From Stomorhina lunata (lineage: Eukaryota > Arthropoda > Insecta > Diptera > Rhiniidae), in the NCBI GenBank assembly GCA_933228675.1, contig OW121741.1, positions 37,415,952 through 37,479,951 of the forward strand: 64,000 nucleotides of DNA, written 5' to 3'. Below are positions 23,711 to 35,900 of the stretch, in pieces. Every line of letters starts with the position of its first letter. Position 1 is the stretch's first letter. The translations under genes and the position numbers were made by a program. Under the pieces are notes generated by a model. It did no database searches. It saw nothing but the letters and a program-made list of their open reading frames with translations, and was not told the DNA's origin.

Positions 23711-24438
23711 GTTTCTGTAACTCTCGCATCGATAAATTATTCGAGTGGAACAATGAAAATAAAGAAGAAACTAGTTGAATTGAAACAAAATGTCATTTTT
23801 TTCACCCAAGTGTTTCGGTAATTTATTTTTGTGAGAACTATCTGTCATTCAACAACTTACGTCAAATTTATTGGAAATATGCGAGTAAAACTGTTTCTGT
23901 AAGCGAATGATGCGAAAAGTTTTTCATTTTATCTGTCAAAACAATTCGCACATCTTAAAGGCGTCGAAAAAGAAACATATGAACTAAAAAGTAAAAACAA
24001 ATACATAATTAAAACATATAATTAAATAAAATTTAATCAATCGCTTCATTTTATTTATTCAAATATTTTCCATTTTAATTAATTTCAGAAAATTTAAAGA
24101 ATATCAAAAATATTTCGGCGATCGTTTTGTTCGGCAACTAACAACACCACACTAAACATTTAAAATACTATATAAATATATATGTCTATATATATATATA
24201 TCTATTTTTTCTTATTTTAAATTATTTTTTTAATTTTTTTGATGATAAATTTTTACTTTTTCTACCAGCTGTTTACTTTTTGACAGATGTATTGGAAATT
24301 TCCATTAAAAACGTAATCAGTGTTGCTGGTACTCACTTTGTGTTACAGAAACACTTTTTTCTTCCAGGTCGAGAAACGGTGGAATTTTTTGTTTCATACT
24401 TTTCGCTGTGAAAACTTATCACTTTGAGTTACAGAAAC
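23711..24438. mobile_element. Possible 728-bp inverted-repeat element
   Basis: The left end 'gtttctgtaactc' recurs as the reverse complement 'gagttacagaaac' at the right end, and further copies of the word lie inside (about 23897 and, inverted, 24340). There is no coding capacity. A target duplication is not clear, so superfamily and exact borders are open. Confidence 0.5.
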
Positions 24439-24539
24439 GACCTACAGGACTACATTCCCCAAATGTATGTTCGGACTATTTTGTTCAAGAATCAGCTGGT
24501 GATTCTAATGTTTGGTTCTAAAATATTGTAAAGAATTTA

Positions 24540-25110
24540 ATTCTTCTTCTGTTATCCTCAGCTCCCAGTTGAGCATAGGGCCTGAACCATCCTTTTATAT
24601 CGAACTCTATTGCGACATGTTAGGCATACATCATTCCATGAATAATTTGCTGCTTGTAACTCCGCATCAATTGACCTTCCCCACGTTCTAGCAGGTGCAC
24701 CAACACGATGGCCGCTTCCTTGTGGATTCCAACGAAGCGCTTGTCGAGCAATGTTGGTGTTTGGCCTTCGTAGTGTGTGGCCTATCCACCGCCATTTTCG
24801 TTGACATACCTCTATAGAAGCAGGGACTTGGTTTGTCACGTTAAGTAGGTCCTCATTTCTTATGCGATTCGGTCGTATTAAGGATTTGCCGCAAGTATTT
24901 GTTAGCAAAGGTTTGTAGGCGCTTATAGATGGCATTTGTGCGTTTCAAAGTTTCGCAACCTTATTAAAAGATGGACTTGACATTCGAGTTGTATAATCGT
25001 ATCTTAGTTGTTTAAAATTGCTCGAAGAGTTGCGAAAGCAGATTTTGCCTTGTTAATATGCGATTCAATATCCTCGTCAGAGCCACCTTTTATAGATACC
25101 AAACTACCAA
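24540..25110 (-). mobile_element. LINE fragment, RTE-like C-terminal tail (family A), best-preserved copy
   Basis: A minus frame of 125 codons (24935-24558) stays open across the whole tail: IRNEDLLNVTNQVPASIEVC, WRWIGHTLRRPNTNIARQ, ELQAANYSWNDVCLTCRNRV. This is the C-terminal end of an RTE/Bov-B-like polyprotein as annotated in many insects. The 25.0-25.1 kb part adds the .KGGSDEDIES segment, out of frame. Confidence 0.85.
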
Positions 25111-25359
25111 GATAATAAAAGAATTTACTAATGTGACGTCAAATCTTTTCAAGTGAGAAGCAAGGTCGTAGTGTGGTAATGAGACACATTTAGACTCTTA
25201 GGTTTATTGTATTACCCCTGAAACTATTAAATAGATCATAGTCAGACAATAAGCTTAGGTATTTGTAAACATAACGCAATCGAAGTTATTCTCAATTAAA
25301 CTTTGCAGCTTATGAGCCAAATTCTCGTCATTTGCGGGAGGCTTTAACTTGCTGCTTTT

Positions 25360-26555
25360 ATATGAAGAAATCTGAGGCTGAGGCTCGTCGAATGCTTTCA
25401 AATACCTTATGGTAAGGCCGCTATTAGTGAAAGAACATGTCGAGAGTGGTTTCAACGCTTTAAGAACAGTGATTTTCGAAGATGCAGAGTTGGATGCACT
25501 ACTTGATTTAGACTCGTGTCAAACGCAACAAGAACTGGCAGGATCATCAGGAATAATTTAGAAGCGAGGAAATTGGGTGCTTAGCGAGTTGAAGCCGAAA
25601 GATGTTGAAAGGCGTTGGTGGAAGAGAACAGATTTTCGAAGGTGCAAAATTGGAGGAACTACTGGATTAAGACCCGTGTTAAATGCAACAAGAATTGGCA
25701 GAATCATCAGGAATGATTCAGAAACGAGGAAATTGGGTGCTTTACGAGTTGAAGCCGTAAAATGTTGAACGGCGTTGGTTTGATTGTAAACAACCGTTTC
25801 CAAGGCAGGGATTTCTGCATTACATAGTGACTGGAGATGAAAAATGGGTTCACAACAATAATTTCAAGAGCATAACAATATGGGGATATTTCGGCAATGC
25901 TTCCACTTCGACGGGGCAAACCGAATATGATGACCAGCTGGGCGTAGTGTATTATGAGTTGTTAAAACGGACTGAAACAATCACAGGCGATCAAAACGCA
26001 ATAAATGCGTTTGATCTCAGCATTGAAAGACAAACGGCCGCAATACAACGAGAGACATAATAAAGTAATTTTACATCATGACAATGCTGCGAAAGTGGTC
26101 AAGATATACTTCAGAACATTGAAATGGGAAGCCCTACCTGACTCTTCTTTAGACGTTGCTCCTTCAGACTATCACTTGTTTAGATTAATAAATGCGTTTG
26201 ATATTAGCATTGAAAGACAAACGTTTACAATGCATCGAGATATATGATAAAGTAACTTTACAGCATGACACTGCATGACACCATGTTCTGAAAGTGGTCA
26301 AGATATACTTGGAAACGTTGAAATAGGAAGTCCTTGCCTACCATCTGTATTCTCCAGACGTTGCTTCTTTGGACTATCACTTGTTTCGATCAATAGCACA
26401 CGTCTTGGCTGGCTGGCTTCTTATAAAGAAGTAAAAACTTGGATTGATTAGTAAATCGCTTCAAAAGATGACCATTCGGGACTCGTACGCTGCAAAAAAG
26501 ATGGGGAAATGCAGTGGCCAGCGATAAACAATTCTTTAAATCATAAATGTATAAC
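25360..26555 (+). pseudogene. Irritans-type mariner transposase relic
   Basis: In order on the plus strand: ERTCREWFQRFK-type helix-turn-helix codons (about 25425-25465), DAELDALLDLDSC (25485-25520), the QKRGNWV.YELKP segment (about 25720-25755), the catalytic VTGDEKWVHN (25825-25860), VILHHDNA (about 26063-26085) and VAPSDYHLF (about 26155-26182). These are the three catalytic Asp motifs of DD34D mariners. Spacing between the second and third Asp is 28 residues here instead of 34, and frames are broken throughout. Two internal tandem duplications (about 160 and 187 bp) repeat part of the N-terminal and catalytic regions. Terminal inverted repeats were not found. Confidence 0.85.
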
Positions 26556-26569
26556 CAGTTCATTATAAT

Positions 26570-26795
26570 AAAGCATATAACTAAAATCTACAGTTAAATA
26601 AACCTTGTCTACCGACTTCGTTGCCAGCGAAGTCGCAATGGCCCAGAAACCAGCACAATGTAATTCTATGATTGAATAGAGCTATTTTACATTTTTTCAC
26701 TAGTTTGGAGGTGATGCTATGTCCTCGTTGTGCCTTGAGCACTGCACTGCTCACTATTTCAGCTAAATATGACAAATATCTCTGCCTGGAAAGAT
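26570..26795 (-). mobile_element. LINE fragment, RNase H (family J)
   Basis: The minus frame 26775-26581 reads LCWFLGHCDFAGNEVGRQG, a form of the RNase H W.PGH.D..GNE..D motif. It abuts a plus-oriented copy of the next segment of the same family, so head-to-head fragments meet near 26.8 kb. Confidence 0.65.
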
Positions 26796-27490
26796 ATTTT
26801 CCCTCAGAAAAACATTAGATTCAGTAAAGATCAAACTGAGAAATGCCGAAGACGTCTTTGATAGAGCCATAAATTCTTTCAAATTTAGCTACGCTCTGCC
26901 TGTCCTTTTTGAGCTCTCTCCTCTCAAGTCTTGGATCGGTGAGGAAACAGCGAAGAACTGGCATAACTTGGCTACTTGGACAATATCTAGAATCTTATGG
27001 CCCGATTTAAATATACGCGAAACCAAGTTCTTGCTGGGTCTTAACAGAACCAGTCTTACGCAATGAATAGGTATTCTAACTGGCCACTGAGCCCTAAATG
27101 CTTGGACGGGAATTCGACCGAAACGGTCGAGCCACTGTCCTACGCTCCAAAACTAGAGACTTAAATTTCTAGGTTACAGATTTCATAAGGAACTGGTTGA
27201 CATACAGCAATGCGAACTGACTGACTGAGGTTATAGATTTTATAATGGGTCTCAGATGGCTTAGATATTTCTCTCTCTCCCTATGGTAAAGTCTTAGCTA
27301 CCACTCGTCTTCTCTACTACTCCCTCACTTCTTTCTAACACTATCTACATCTTTATCCTTTTCCCTTCTCTTCTTTCTCTTTCCTGCTGTCCCTCTTTCA
27401 TGTGTTAGGAAGGATCACAATGCACAAAATGGTCTCCGAGTGTAGATACCATTCCTCTGGCATCATCTTTCAAACCTTACCTCAATTCTA
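26796..27490 (+). mobile_element. LINE fragment, family J C-terminus with 3' UTR
   Basis: Plus strand: NWHNLATWTISRILWPDLNI, ETKFLLGLNRTSLTQ, then the C-terminal CP-L-RLKFLG-RFHKELVDIQ segment (about 27130-27210). It is followed by a pyrimidine-rich stretch and 'ctttcaaaccttacct', which I take as the 3' UTR. A stop and a shift interrupt it, but the frame is the best of this family here. Confidence 0.75.
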
Positions 27491-27649
27491 TTAATGTCAT
27501 TAATTGCCACAGAATCCTCCATCGGAGGTAAGCCCTACAGCATTAACACATTGTCGATGTAAAATAGAAAAATAATGCGTCTCGTAACAACAGACAGAGA
27601 AACTATACAGTTCTAAAAATAGACATGACGTGCAATTACAGTGTTCAAT

Positions 27650-28110
27650 AATTGATCTTTATCTCACCTTTTCACCTCTCTACTATCTCCTTTTTAAAGA
27701 AGGCAACCCAATTCCTATATATATTGTATATAAGCATTTGCCTAAGTCTGACTAAAAAAAAAAAACAAAATGGAATACAACTCTCATATATGGGTCGATG
27801 TTACAAAGATTTTTTGGATCTTCTCGACCTTGTGCAGGGAGGGGCAGAAGTGCTCATCGGTAACAAATGGGTATCCAACTCTATTTATCCACTGGAACAC
27901 CATCGAATTGTGGATGTGTCATACTATTATATCGTTACTACTTTTGAATGTGCTCTGACGAAATCAGGGAACTCGTTCTTGAAACTCGTACTTTATCACG
28001 CAATACACTACAAAAAAATTCGTTCTTTTAAAAGTTGGCATGTGAAATTTGCTTCACGCTGAAGTCTTCCCAACCAGTCACAGTATAGAAAAGTTCAAAT
28101 CAAGTATCCG
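27650..28110 (+). mobile_element. LINE fragment, family B C-terminal part
   Basis: Plus-strand frames read MEYNSHIWVD, LSTLCREGQKCSSVTNGYPT and, in another frame, LEHHRIVDVSYYYI, matching the minus copies at 17.2-17.4 and 19.2-19.4 kb. Shifted at least twice. The 136-codon open frame over it is therefore not an independent gene. Confidence 0.75.
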
Positions 28111-28294
28111 TAAACACTAATCCATCTATCCCACCTCTTATAAATTATTTTCTTAGTTCTAATACAAAACATTGCTTTAGTAGTAGTCCTAAAATTAAAA
28201 AGATTTATGAATAATAAAGTAGTACCTGGTTGACCGAGCCTTGCTCGGGGCTTTATGATAATCATTTTGAGGCAAATTTTAAAGTTTTTATATA

Positions 28295-29130
28295 AATATT
28301 TTATTTTATACAGTTACAGTTTAACTCATTTAAAATAATTTTGAAAATTGGTCATACCAACAGAAACCTCCGTCGACTCATGCGCAACAACTTTGCTAAA
28401 GATAATAGTCTGATCAAATGCACAGTTTACGATTTAATTCATTTTGAGTAGTTTTCAGTGGCGCCGCCTGAAGTTGTTCATACCACTAAGAAATCTTCAT
28501 CTGCTTATGCGTATCAACTTTGCTTATAATCATAACATGATCAAATGCACAGTTTATGATTTAATTTACTTATAGTCTGATCAAATCCACAGTTTACGAT
28601 TTAATTCATTTTGAGTAATTTTCAGTGGCGCCACCTGTCGGACTTTGGTCATTCCAATTAATAAACCTTCGTCGGATTATCCGCAATAACTTTGCTAAAA
28701 ATTATAGCATGATTAAATGTACAGTTTACGATTAAATTGACTTTAAGTAAATTTCAGTGGCGCCACCTGTCGAAATTTCTTCATACCAACTAAGAAACCT
28801 TCGTCGGCTCATGTGCAACAACATTGCTAAAGATTATAGCATGATTATATGTACAGCTTACGATTAAATTGACTTTGAGTAATTTTCAGTAGCGCCACCT
28901 GTCGGAAATTATTCACACTAATTAAAAAGCATTCGCCGGCTCATGCGCTACAACTTTGCAAAAGATCATAGTATGATCAAATGTACAGTTTACGATTTAA
29001 TTCATTTTTAGTAATTTTCAGTGGCGCCACCTGTCGGAAATTCGGTTTACCAACTTAAAAACCTCCGCCGGCTTATCCGCAACATCTTTGCTGAAGAGCA
29101 TGATATGATCAAATTCACAGTTAAAGAACA
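28295..29130. repeat. 132-bp tandem repeat (satellite-like), about six copies
   Basis: The marker word ggcgcc occurs at 28460, 28627, 28759, 28891 (agcgcc) and 29023: exact 132-base steps except the first, which is 167. Each unit has 'ttttcagtggcgccacctgt', 'aaaccttcgtcgg', 'caactttgctaaagat' and 'acagtttacgat'. The extra 35 bases in the first interval repeat the 'tctgatcaaatccacagttt' part. The array ends in 'cagacaaacattcatttg', a phrase common at retroposon 3' ends. Confidence 0.9.
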
Positions 29131-29149
29131 TCATACAGACAAACATTCA

Positions 29150-29700
29150 TTTGTTTTAAAGTTATAACGTTACTAATTGTTTCCCCTTTTTATCCCCTAA
29201 TTTTAAAAAGTTCCATATGCATAATTGGTACTTCTTTGGTACCAATTGAATTCGGTACATTTTATTAGAAAGCAGTTAACATAATTTTCCTATTCATATT
29301 ACTTTTGTAGATGTTAAGTTATCAGTTTATCCCTTTTTTACACATTTTGGCCACAAAATCAAAAAAGTACCAAATACGTGTTCAATATTTCTTTCATATC
29401 TATTGATTGCAGTACAAAGTTTCTTTCTATATTCCTTAGTTTAAAATATAAGAGTGGGTAAAAGGTACCAAAAAAACAATTTTCATGGTTGTTTAAAACG
29501 TAATTTAAATTTTGTTTCTATACCTATTACTCGATTTTTTCTCTTTTTACCCTCTTAGAGGCAAAGGTTCCAAAAGTCCCTTCTTCTGTCCAAATTTTAT
29601 CAAAATCGTTAGAGCCGTTTTCGAGACAGTCATTCTATATATATATATATATATAATTCTATATATATATTCTATATATATATATATACAATTATTGCTC
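29150..29700 (+). repeat. LINE-like 3' tail with (TA)n microsatellite
   Basis: 'ttttatcaaaatcgttagag' followed by 'ccgttttcgagacagtcat' and then (TA)n at about 29635-29690 is the pattern of RTE-type 3' ends, where the last words before the simple repeat are conserved. No coding sequence. Confidence 0.5.
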
Positions 29701-29754
29701 GTTTAAGAATATAAGATTAATTTAACATATTCCCAAATATTTTATTTCCTTCCA

Positions 29755-29915
29755 GAATATACAAAATTGCGCCAAAATGTTGAAAATCTGCGATTACAAC
29801 AAATTTAACTCAATGAAAGTTTTCGAGAAAAAACCATTCATGACGAGCAGAAGTTCAAAATGAAGTAACAAATAAAAAATTCGTATAAAATCCAAACATA
29901 AGTGATTAAAAGGAC
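29755..29915 (+). other. tinc 5' UTR (part), with acceptor site
   Basis: A strong acceptor 'tttccttccag' ends at 29754, so the tinc coding exon probably starts at 29755 with 161 bases of leader and the promoter lies further upstream, beyond an intron. The leader contains a short upstream reading frame. Confidence 0.55.
29777..29863 (+). other. Upstream ORF in the tinc leader (28 codons)
   Basis: The ATG at 29777 (context gccaaaATGt) opens MLKICDYNKFNSMKVF... and stops with TGA at 29861-29863, 52 bases before the tinc ATG. Two further ATGs lie in the same frame. It could lower tinc translation; there is no evidence that the peptide matters. Confidence 0.5.
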
Positions 29916-32900
29916 ATGTCTATTACGGGATCATTGTTGACCTATGAAAATAATAATCATATTGTAAATAAAACAAAAGAACGACGTTCAATTTTCGGTT
30001 CCTCAAATTTCGCTACCACTAACTTTTCAACTTCGGCAAATTCTATGGGAAAAACTACAACCTCAAGTTTAGATTCAACAACTTCGAATACTATGTTAAC
30101 CGATTCAATTGGAAATAATAAACAACAACAACAACAGCATCAGCAAGTTCATAGCAATTTTCCCGGTCCACCCCATTTACCAGCTAAATATATGAATTCG
30201 AAAAGGAAACATGCTAAATACAATAGCATGTATTCGCAAATGTATCCGGATCATAATAATTATTTACATCTAAATTCCTTATGGTCAATATGGTATGGTG
30301 TGTTGTTGACTTTATTTCAAGGATATTTGGCGGTACATGGAGCTTATAGGTTTTTGGGTAAGCTTTTACGATAACTAGTTATTTTACATGTGATTAATCT
30401 GTTTATATATTTCTTTCAGGCTGTTCTTTGATTCCCTGGAAAATTGAACCAGTTACTGAATTGAATTTACAAATTATTCTCTCCGGTTTGGTTTTTATAT
30501 TACTGCCATTTTTCTTTACCTCTGCTGTTTTTAAGGTATATTCATGCATTTTGAGAACCTTTGGTATAAATTCCATTAATTTCATTTTTTACTTTTTTAG
30601 GTTGGAAATTTGGCCAACGATGGCATCAAATTGGGCACGGCGGCTAAGGAGCGCCGTTGCTCTATGGCACCTCATGATGGTCTCGAAGAAGAATCTCGCG
30701 GTGGAACCTTGCGCACCTTGTGGACACATGGCAGCCCTACTGCCGCTTTTATACATATTGTGATAGCCATGTGTTTACTATTACCGCGCCTTTTATTGGA
30801 AGCACGTATTATCGAGAATGGTCTACTACCAAAGGGTAAGTAATAACTATCCGCTGATGTATGGTTATGAAAAACATGCGTAATATGAAAATTTATATAA
30901 TAATTGAAAAACATAGTCTTGATTTATTCACATCCCTGAAATCAATAGTCAGATCTCGTACAGATCTTATTCCCGATATATAAAGTTTCGGAAAAAGATT
31001 TAGTTAATGTGGTAGCCTTATAATCAGACTCAATTGGGCTATGGACTAGCCCAAGCTTTTAAATATCTTCGAAAGTTAAAAACTTTTCCTTGTCACCACA
31101 GCTTCTGATAAAGGCAACCGTATGCTAACCGCATACCTTCCAGTCACCACACTCCTGCCATAAAGGACATGTGAAAGGACACGTCGGGTCTTAAGAACGT
31201 TTTCTTTCTAAACTAGGCCACATCTTTCTGAAAAGAATACCTATAATTTTCTTAATTAGATGTTTACTCTCACGTGCTTAGAACTGCCCAGAACTTCGGC
31301 CCTTTAACAAGCTTTTTAACCGGTTAATATGCGCGTAAGTTATGGATTTCTCCTTGTCACTACTGTTTCTGATAAAGACACTCATTGCAACCTTTAGCCT
31401 AACAGTCACAACTGTCCTGTCATGAAGGACATATGAAAGGATCAGTCGGGTCTTGAGAACATTTTCTTTCTAAACGGGGCAACATCTTTCTGAAAAGAAT
31501 ACATCCTCTGACCTATAATTTGCTTAAATAGATGTTTACTCCCACGTGCTCACTCTCTTCTTGTAGCTTGTTCTACAGTTTCCGGGTTTGTCCCTATAGC
31601 CCCTGTATAAGAAAGATACTGCTGAGCCATCTATATTTATGACCACTATTGTGAAGGTATTATAACTTAGCTTTCTTATGAAAACGATTTCTTTCTAAAC
31701 AGAGCCACATCCTCTGACCTATCATTTGCTAAAAACTCTCGTGCTTAATATCTCCTTGTAGCTTGTTCAACAGTTCCCTGGTATGTCCCTGTGGCACCTA
31801 TATAAGAAAGATTATTAGACCTGACTATCTAGAGGTATTACGTCTTAGATGAGACTTTCTTAATGTAAGCGTAAAAAACACTGCAGTGATCTGATAGCCT
31901 TTGTGCGATATTTGCAGTTTCTTAGAGAAGGTACACCGTTAATCCAGAAAAATTCAGTTTTCGTAAAATTTTTCATAAGAAATGTGTAATTTCTGATTTT
32001 CTTTTTCAATTTTATTGTGGCGGAAACTAGCCTTTGTTAAGTATCTTTCTCGTAACGCTAAGAAAATCTTTTTGGACCACTTACGATCGTATTTGGTGTC
32101 AAATGTAGACCAAAAAGCCGCCTAATAGGGGAATGGCTAAAAAACTGTTGCAGTAGATAAAAAATTGTTATACTTTAATTGAATGAGTCCACAAATATTG
32201 AGGACTATATGATGTAGGGAACTGGGCCCTGACCATATGCCTAACATACTTTTGAAACGGTCTGTCTATAAGGGTCCAACAGTGGTTATGTTGCTCCCTT
32301 CCGATCTCAGTTGAGCCAAAAAGAGTCTTGTTTTCTGCGGAAATTTGGGGTCTTCAATGTTATCCCAAAAGAAAATATGCTCATTAACTTGTAGGGTACT
32401 GACCTATCAATAGTTTTACAGGCAGACAACAAGGCTTCTTATTCCATTTCCCATTATCTCTCTCCACATGATGGGCTTGTTTCGAATATTTTAGATTTAT
32501 TTAATTCTGAACCAGTAAAAATTAAATCTTCTTCAATATCATGATCTCAATGGTGTCAGAATACCCTAGAAGTTCTTGGCAGACTTTTCTCCTTCCCAGC
32601 AATAGTTGGAAGACGACCACCAAATATAACATTCATTGGGTAACTTGTTACCGTCAAGGTTACCATATTTTTATGAATTTCTTCCGGAGCTGTTTTTTAT
32701 GTAGTGATATTGAGCAGCTGGACGATATCTGACACCAACGAAGGTTCTTTTTGAAATCTCTCGGGGGCAATCTAACTCCGTTAGACGGCGATACGGTTGG
32801 TCCCTCCGATTACATCCCAGAAGGAACTGAATTGTTAGCATTTCGCTATGTTCCATAAGTGGTAGAATCTTCTACTCCTCATGCTGATGGATTTCTGAGC

Positions 32901-35900
32901 ACACTTTTAAGCAGCCAATTAATGTTCTGAGTTCTGTATTTTTACAGCTCTAGAATGTTTTCCACTGCGTACGCTCACACTTGGAGACCACATGGTCGCT
33001 GGTTGCACTGACATATGTTGAGAACTAGTATAAACTGTCGAATATCACTCCCAATATTTTGTGGCGGGCATTTGTCGGTATTTTTGCTTCATCGACTAGG
33101 TTAGGTTAAGCAGGCAGCCGGTCGATGTTATCCTGACTTAGGAGATCAGCGGATTTAGCAAGTTTGTCAGCAGATTTAGCAAGTTTGTCTGAAGTTAGCA
33201 GGTATGTGCCCGGGTACCCAGAAAAGTTCGATTTTGGAATGTCTCGCAACCTCGTTAAGAAATGGCCGGTATTCTCGAGTAAGAACAGATGTCGTATGGA
33301 CATTAGATAGAGATTTTATGCCAGCCTGACTGTCGATGCAGAAACGAATATCTCTGCCGTCTATTCTGTGGTATCTTTACCATTTGCAGCTTTGTGTATG
33401 GCCGATATCTCGAATTGAAGAATACTACATTGATCAGGAAGCCTAAATCAAATTTCCTTCCCTAATAGTGGGGTGAATAAGCCCACACCTTTGACTTGGA
33501 TCTGTTCATGTAAACCCCCAGACAACCGTCTTCAAGGAATGAGGGGTCTCCAGAGATAGTTACAGTAAAGGATTTATCAAAGACAGGGGTGGATATGCAG
33601 TAGTAAATGTTGTCAGGGATATTAGTGATATTATCCAGAATAGTGGAGTGTCCAGTTTGTGAGTGGGACCAGGTTACTATAGTGCTAAGTCGGACAGCCG
33701 ACTTAAGGGCAATTTTCCTGACACTGTTTAAGCGACTTTATCATCGACTAAGACATTCAGTTCAAATAGAAGCAGATTCCTAGCACCAAAAGAGTTTTTT
33801 GTGTCCCATACTTATATTCTATCAAAGATCGTTATTATTATTGCCTCTTGCCACGATTTTGCAGTCATAGGGAGGGATACCGAGAGTTTAGAAAGCAACA
33901 AGCAAGATTGGTAATTTCCACCCTGTAGAACTCCTTGAGGTATTTTGACCTTTAACTGCCTAGGTCATCAACATTACGGCCCGTAGTCATTATCATGCAG
34001 TTTTTTTGCGTCGAGGAAGAGTTGAGAGTTTATGGAGGCAGAAGGAGCAATAACTTAATCCGATAGTTTTGTAAATTCGTCTTTTTGTTATCAATGAAAA
34101 TTTTTAAAATTAAAACTATTTTTTATTCTTCTTTTCAGAAACTATTTGGCAAACTGAATTGGATTTTGTTACAGCAAATCATCATCGCAATTTGGTAGTC
34201 CTATCCATAAAAGCCTCGCCCTATCAGAATAATACAACATTTGAATCTCAAGAAGACGAGGATTATTTTAATGACACCATTTATTCGGTTTACACAAATA
34301 AAGTTAAGACTACAAACGATCTCTTGGATAGCAATTCTAAAAAAGAGGATAAAAAGGCTGCTCAAACGATATTGGGAAAAACTAAATACTTTGAATTGCC
34401 CGACCTAGTGGAGACAAATTCAAAGCGGAATAATAGTGAAAGCAACAAATTTTTAACACAATATACAACAGAAATTCCAAGATCAACAATTCCTCCCAGA
34501 TACACAATTCCGTCCTTAACGTATGATGCGGAGACCACAGAAAGCTCAACAAATTCAATTTTAATATCTAAAGCAATACTAACAACTACAGAAGAAGATT
34601 TTGAGGAAACTGATAAAAGAGTATATGAAGATGAGGCCACAACTAGGGCAAATTTTGTGGTCAATACATATCTAAGACAGCAACCAACACAAGTAACTCC
34701 CTCTTCTATATATTCTTTTACTTCGGTAAATCCAAAACCGATTTCCGAACATCATAGTCATCATCATCCAAATCCTAGTCAAAACTTATCAAATGGCAAA
34801 TCGACACGCCGACATCACAGACCTAGAAAAATTTCATCATCTTCAGCACATCGCAAGAATTCTCAACGTCAATTGGCCATGAAATCCTCTAAAAGAAGAC
34901 ACGAAGATGACGACTTTCGCCTTTTGAGCACTGAAGAAGATTCTTTAGATCTTAATAATTTAAATGAAAAAACCATAGCCTATGGTGGCAATGTCTATGA
35001 ACACAGGCCAACATCTTATGAGGAATTGGATTATGGTCATGCCCGAATGGCCTTATATCCCAAATCATCTACTACCATTGGCACCACGACCCGGGATAGT
35101 AATATTCATATAGTCAAGCCAGAAAAACTACCGGAAATCATACCCTCAACGCCTTTATCTAGTAATTCGAAAATCATAGAAATCAAAACAAAGCCGAATA
35201 AAAAGATCCGTAGAGATACTAGTGCTTTAGTTGAAGAGAATCATGTAGAAATTGAACCGGAATATCTAGTGGGTGATTTAAATCTTAATGAATCAAGTGA
35301 ATATATAGCAGAAATTAATCCCTTTGAGTCATCGAGTACATCACCCACTCAAGCCTCCACGAACATAGAGGATTTGGTGCGTTTAGATGGTTTTGCCGGA
35401 ATGTTGCAGTTATTTTTTGGCGTTGAAAAACCCATCGATGTGAATGTCTTTAATAATCCCCCAAGTGCTGAATTTGTAAATTTGTTGTTTGCTCTTTTGA
35501 TTTGGTGCGTTCGCTATCCCGCCGTTTTTTGGAATACCGCCAAATCTTTTGCTACCATTTTCAGCGTTCAAATGATTGCCTCAGCTTCAGATATTATTTT
35601 CAGTTTCATTGGCATTTCGAATCTTTTTAAGCTACAGATCTACAGTCAAGGTCAACCAATACAAAATACTGGCCTGATTCTCAATGCCACCGTGACACTG
35701 TCTCTCTATTTGCTGTCGGTCGCTCTAATACTCTCCTCCTCAATGGTTGTGTATTTGTATGGTCACGGTCGTTTATCGGCTAAAATGCGTGAACGATCGA
35801 TAATCTCTTTGAAATCGAATGAGTCTTGGATTTATTTTGCTCATTGTGCTTCGCTGTGCTATGTTTTGGCTTTGTCGGTAGTTAAAGCTCCATTGCTGAA

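Larger units (their letters stand above)
30836..34138. other. tinc intron 3 with repeats
   Basis: 3.3 kb. 31080-31880 holds two to three diverged copies of a ~270-bp unit ('ttctgataaag.caacc', 'aaaggacatatgaaagga', 'gggtcttgagaac', 'tttctttctaaac'). 31880-33090 is unassigned, repeat-like. 33095-33990 is a LINE fragment listed separately. Confidence 0.6.

Noticed and set aside
24558..24935. A 125-codon independent gene
   Set aside because: It matches the C-terminal tail of RTE-like LINEs that recurs at least six times in the window.
27652..28062. A 136-codon plus-strand gene
   Set aside because: Parts in three frames match LINE family B post-RT motifs; the frame is a chance joining inside a relic.
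28295..29130. A CRISPR-like or gene-cluster repeat
   Set aside because: Units are contiguous and 132 bp long with no unique spacers or coding; it is satellite DNA.
30428..30763. A separate 111-codon gene
   Set aside because: It reads from tinc exon 2 through intron 2 into exon 3 in the wrong frame; the splice sites and conserved blocks explain the region as tinc.
34362..34664. A 100-codon frame antisense to tinc exon 4
   Set aside because: Opposite a Ser/Thr-rich coding region, which leaves the reverse strand open by chance.
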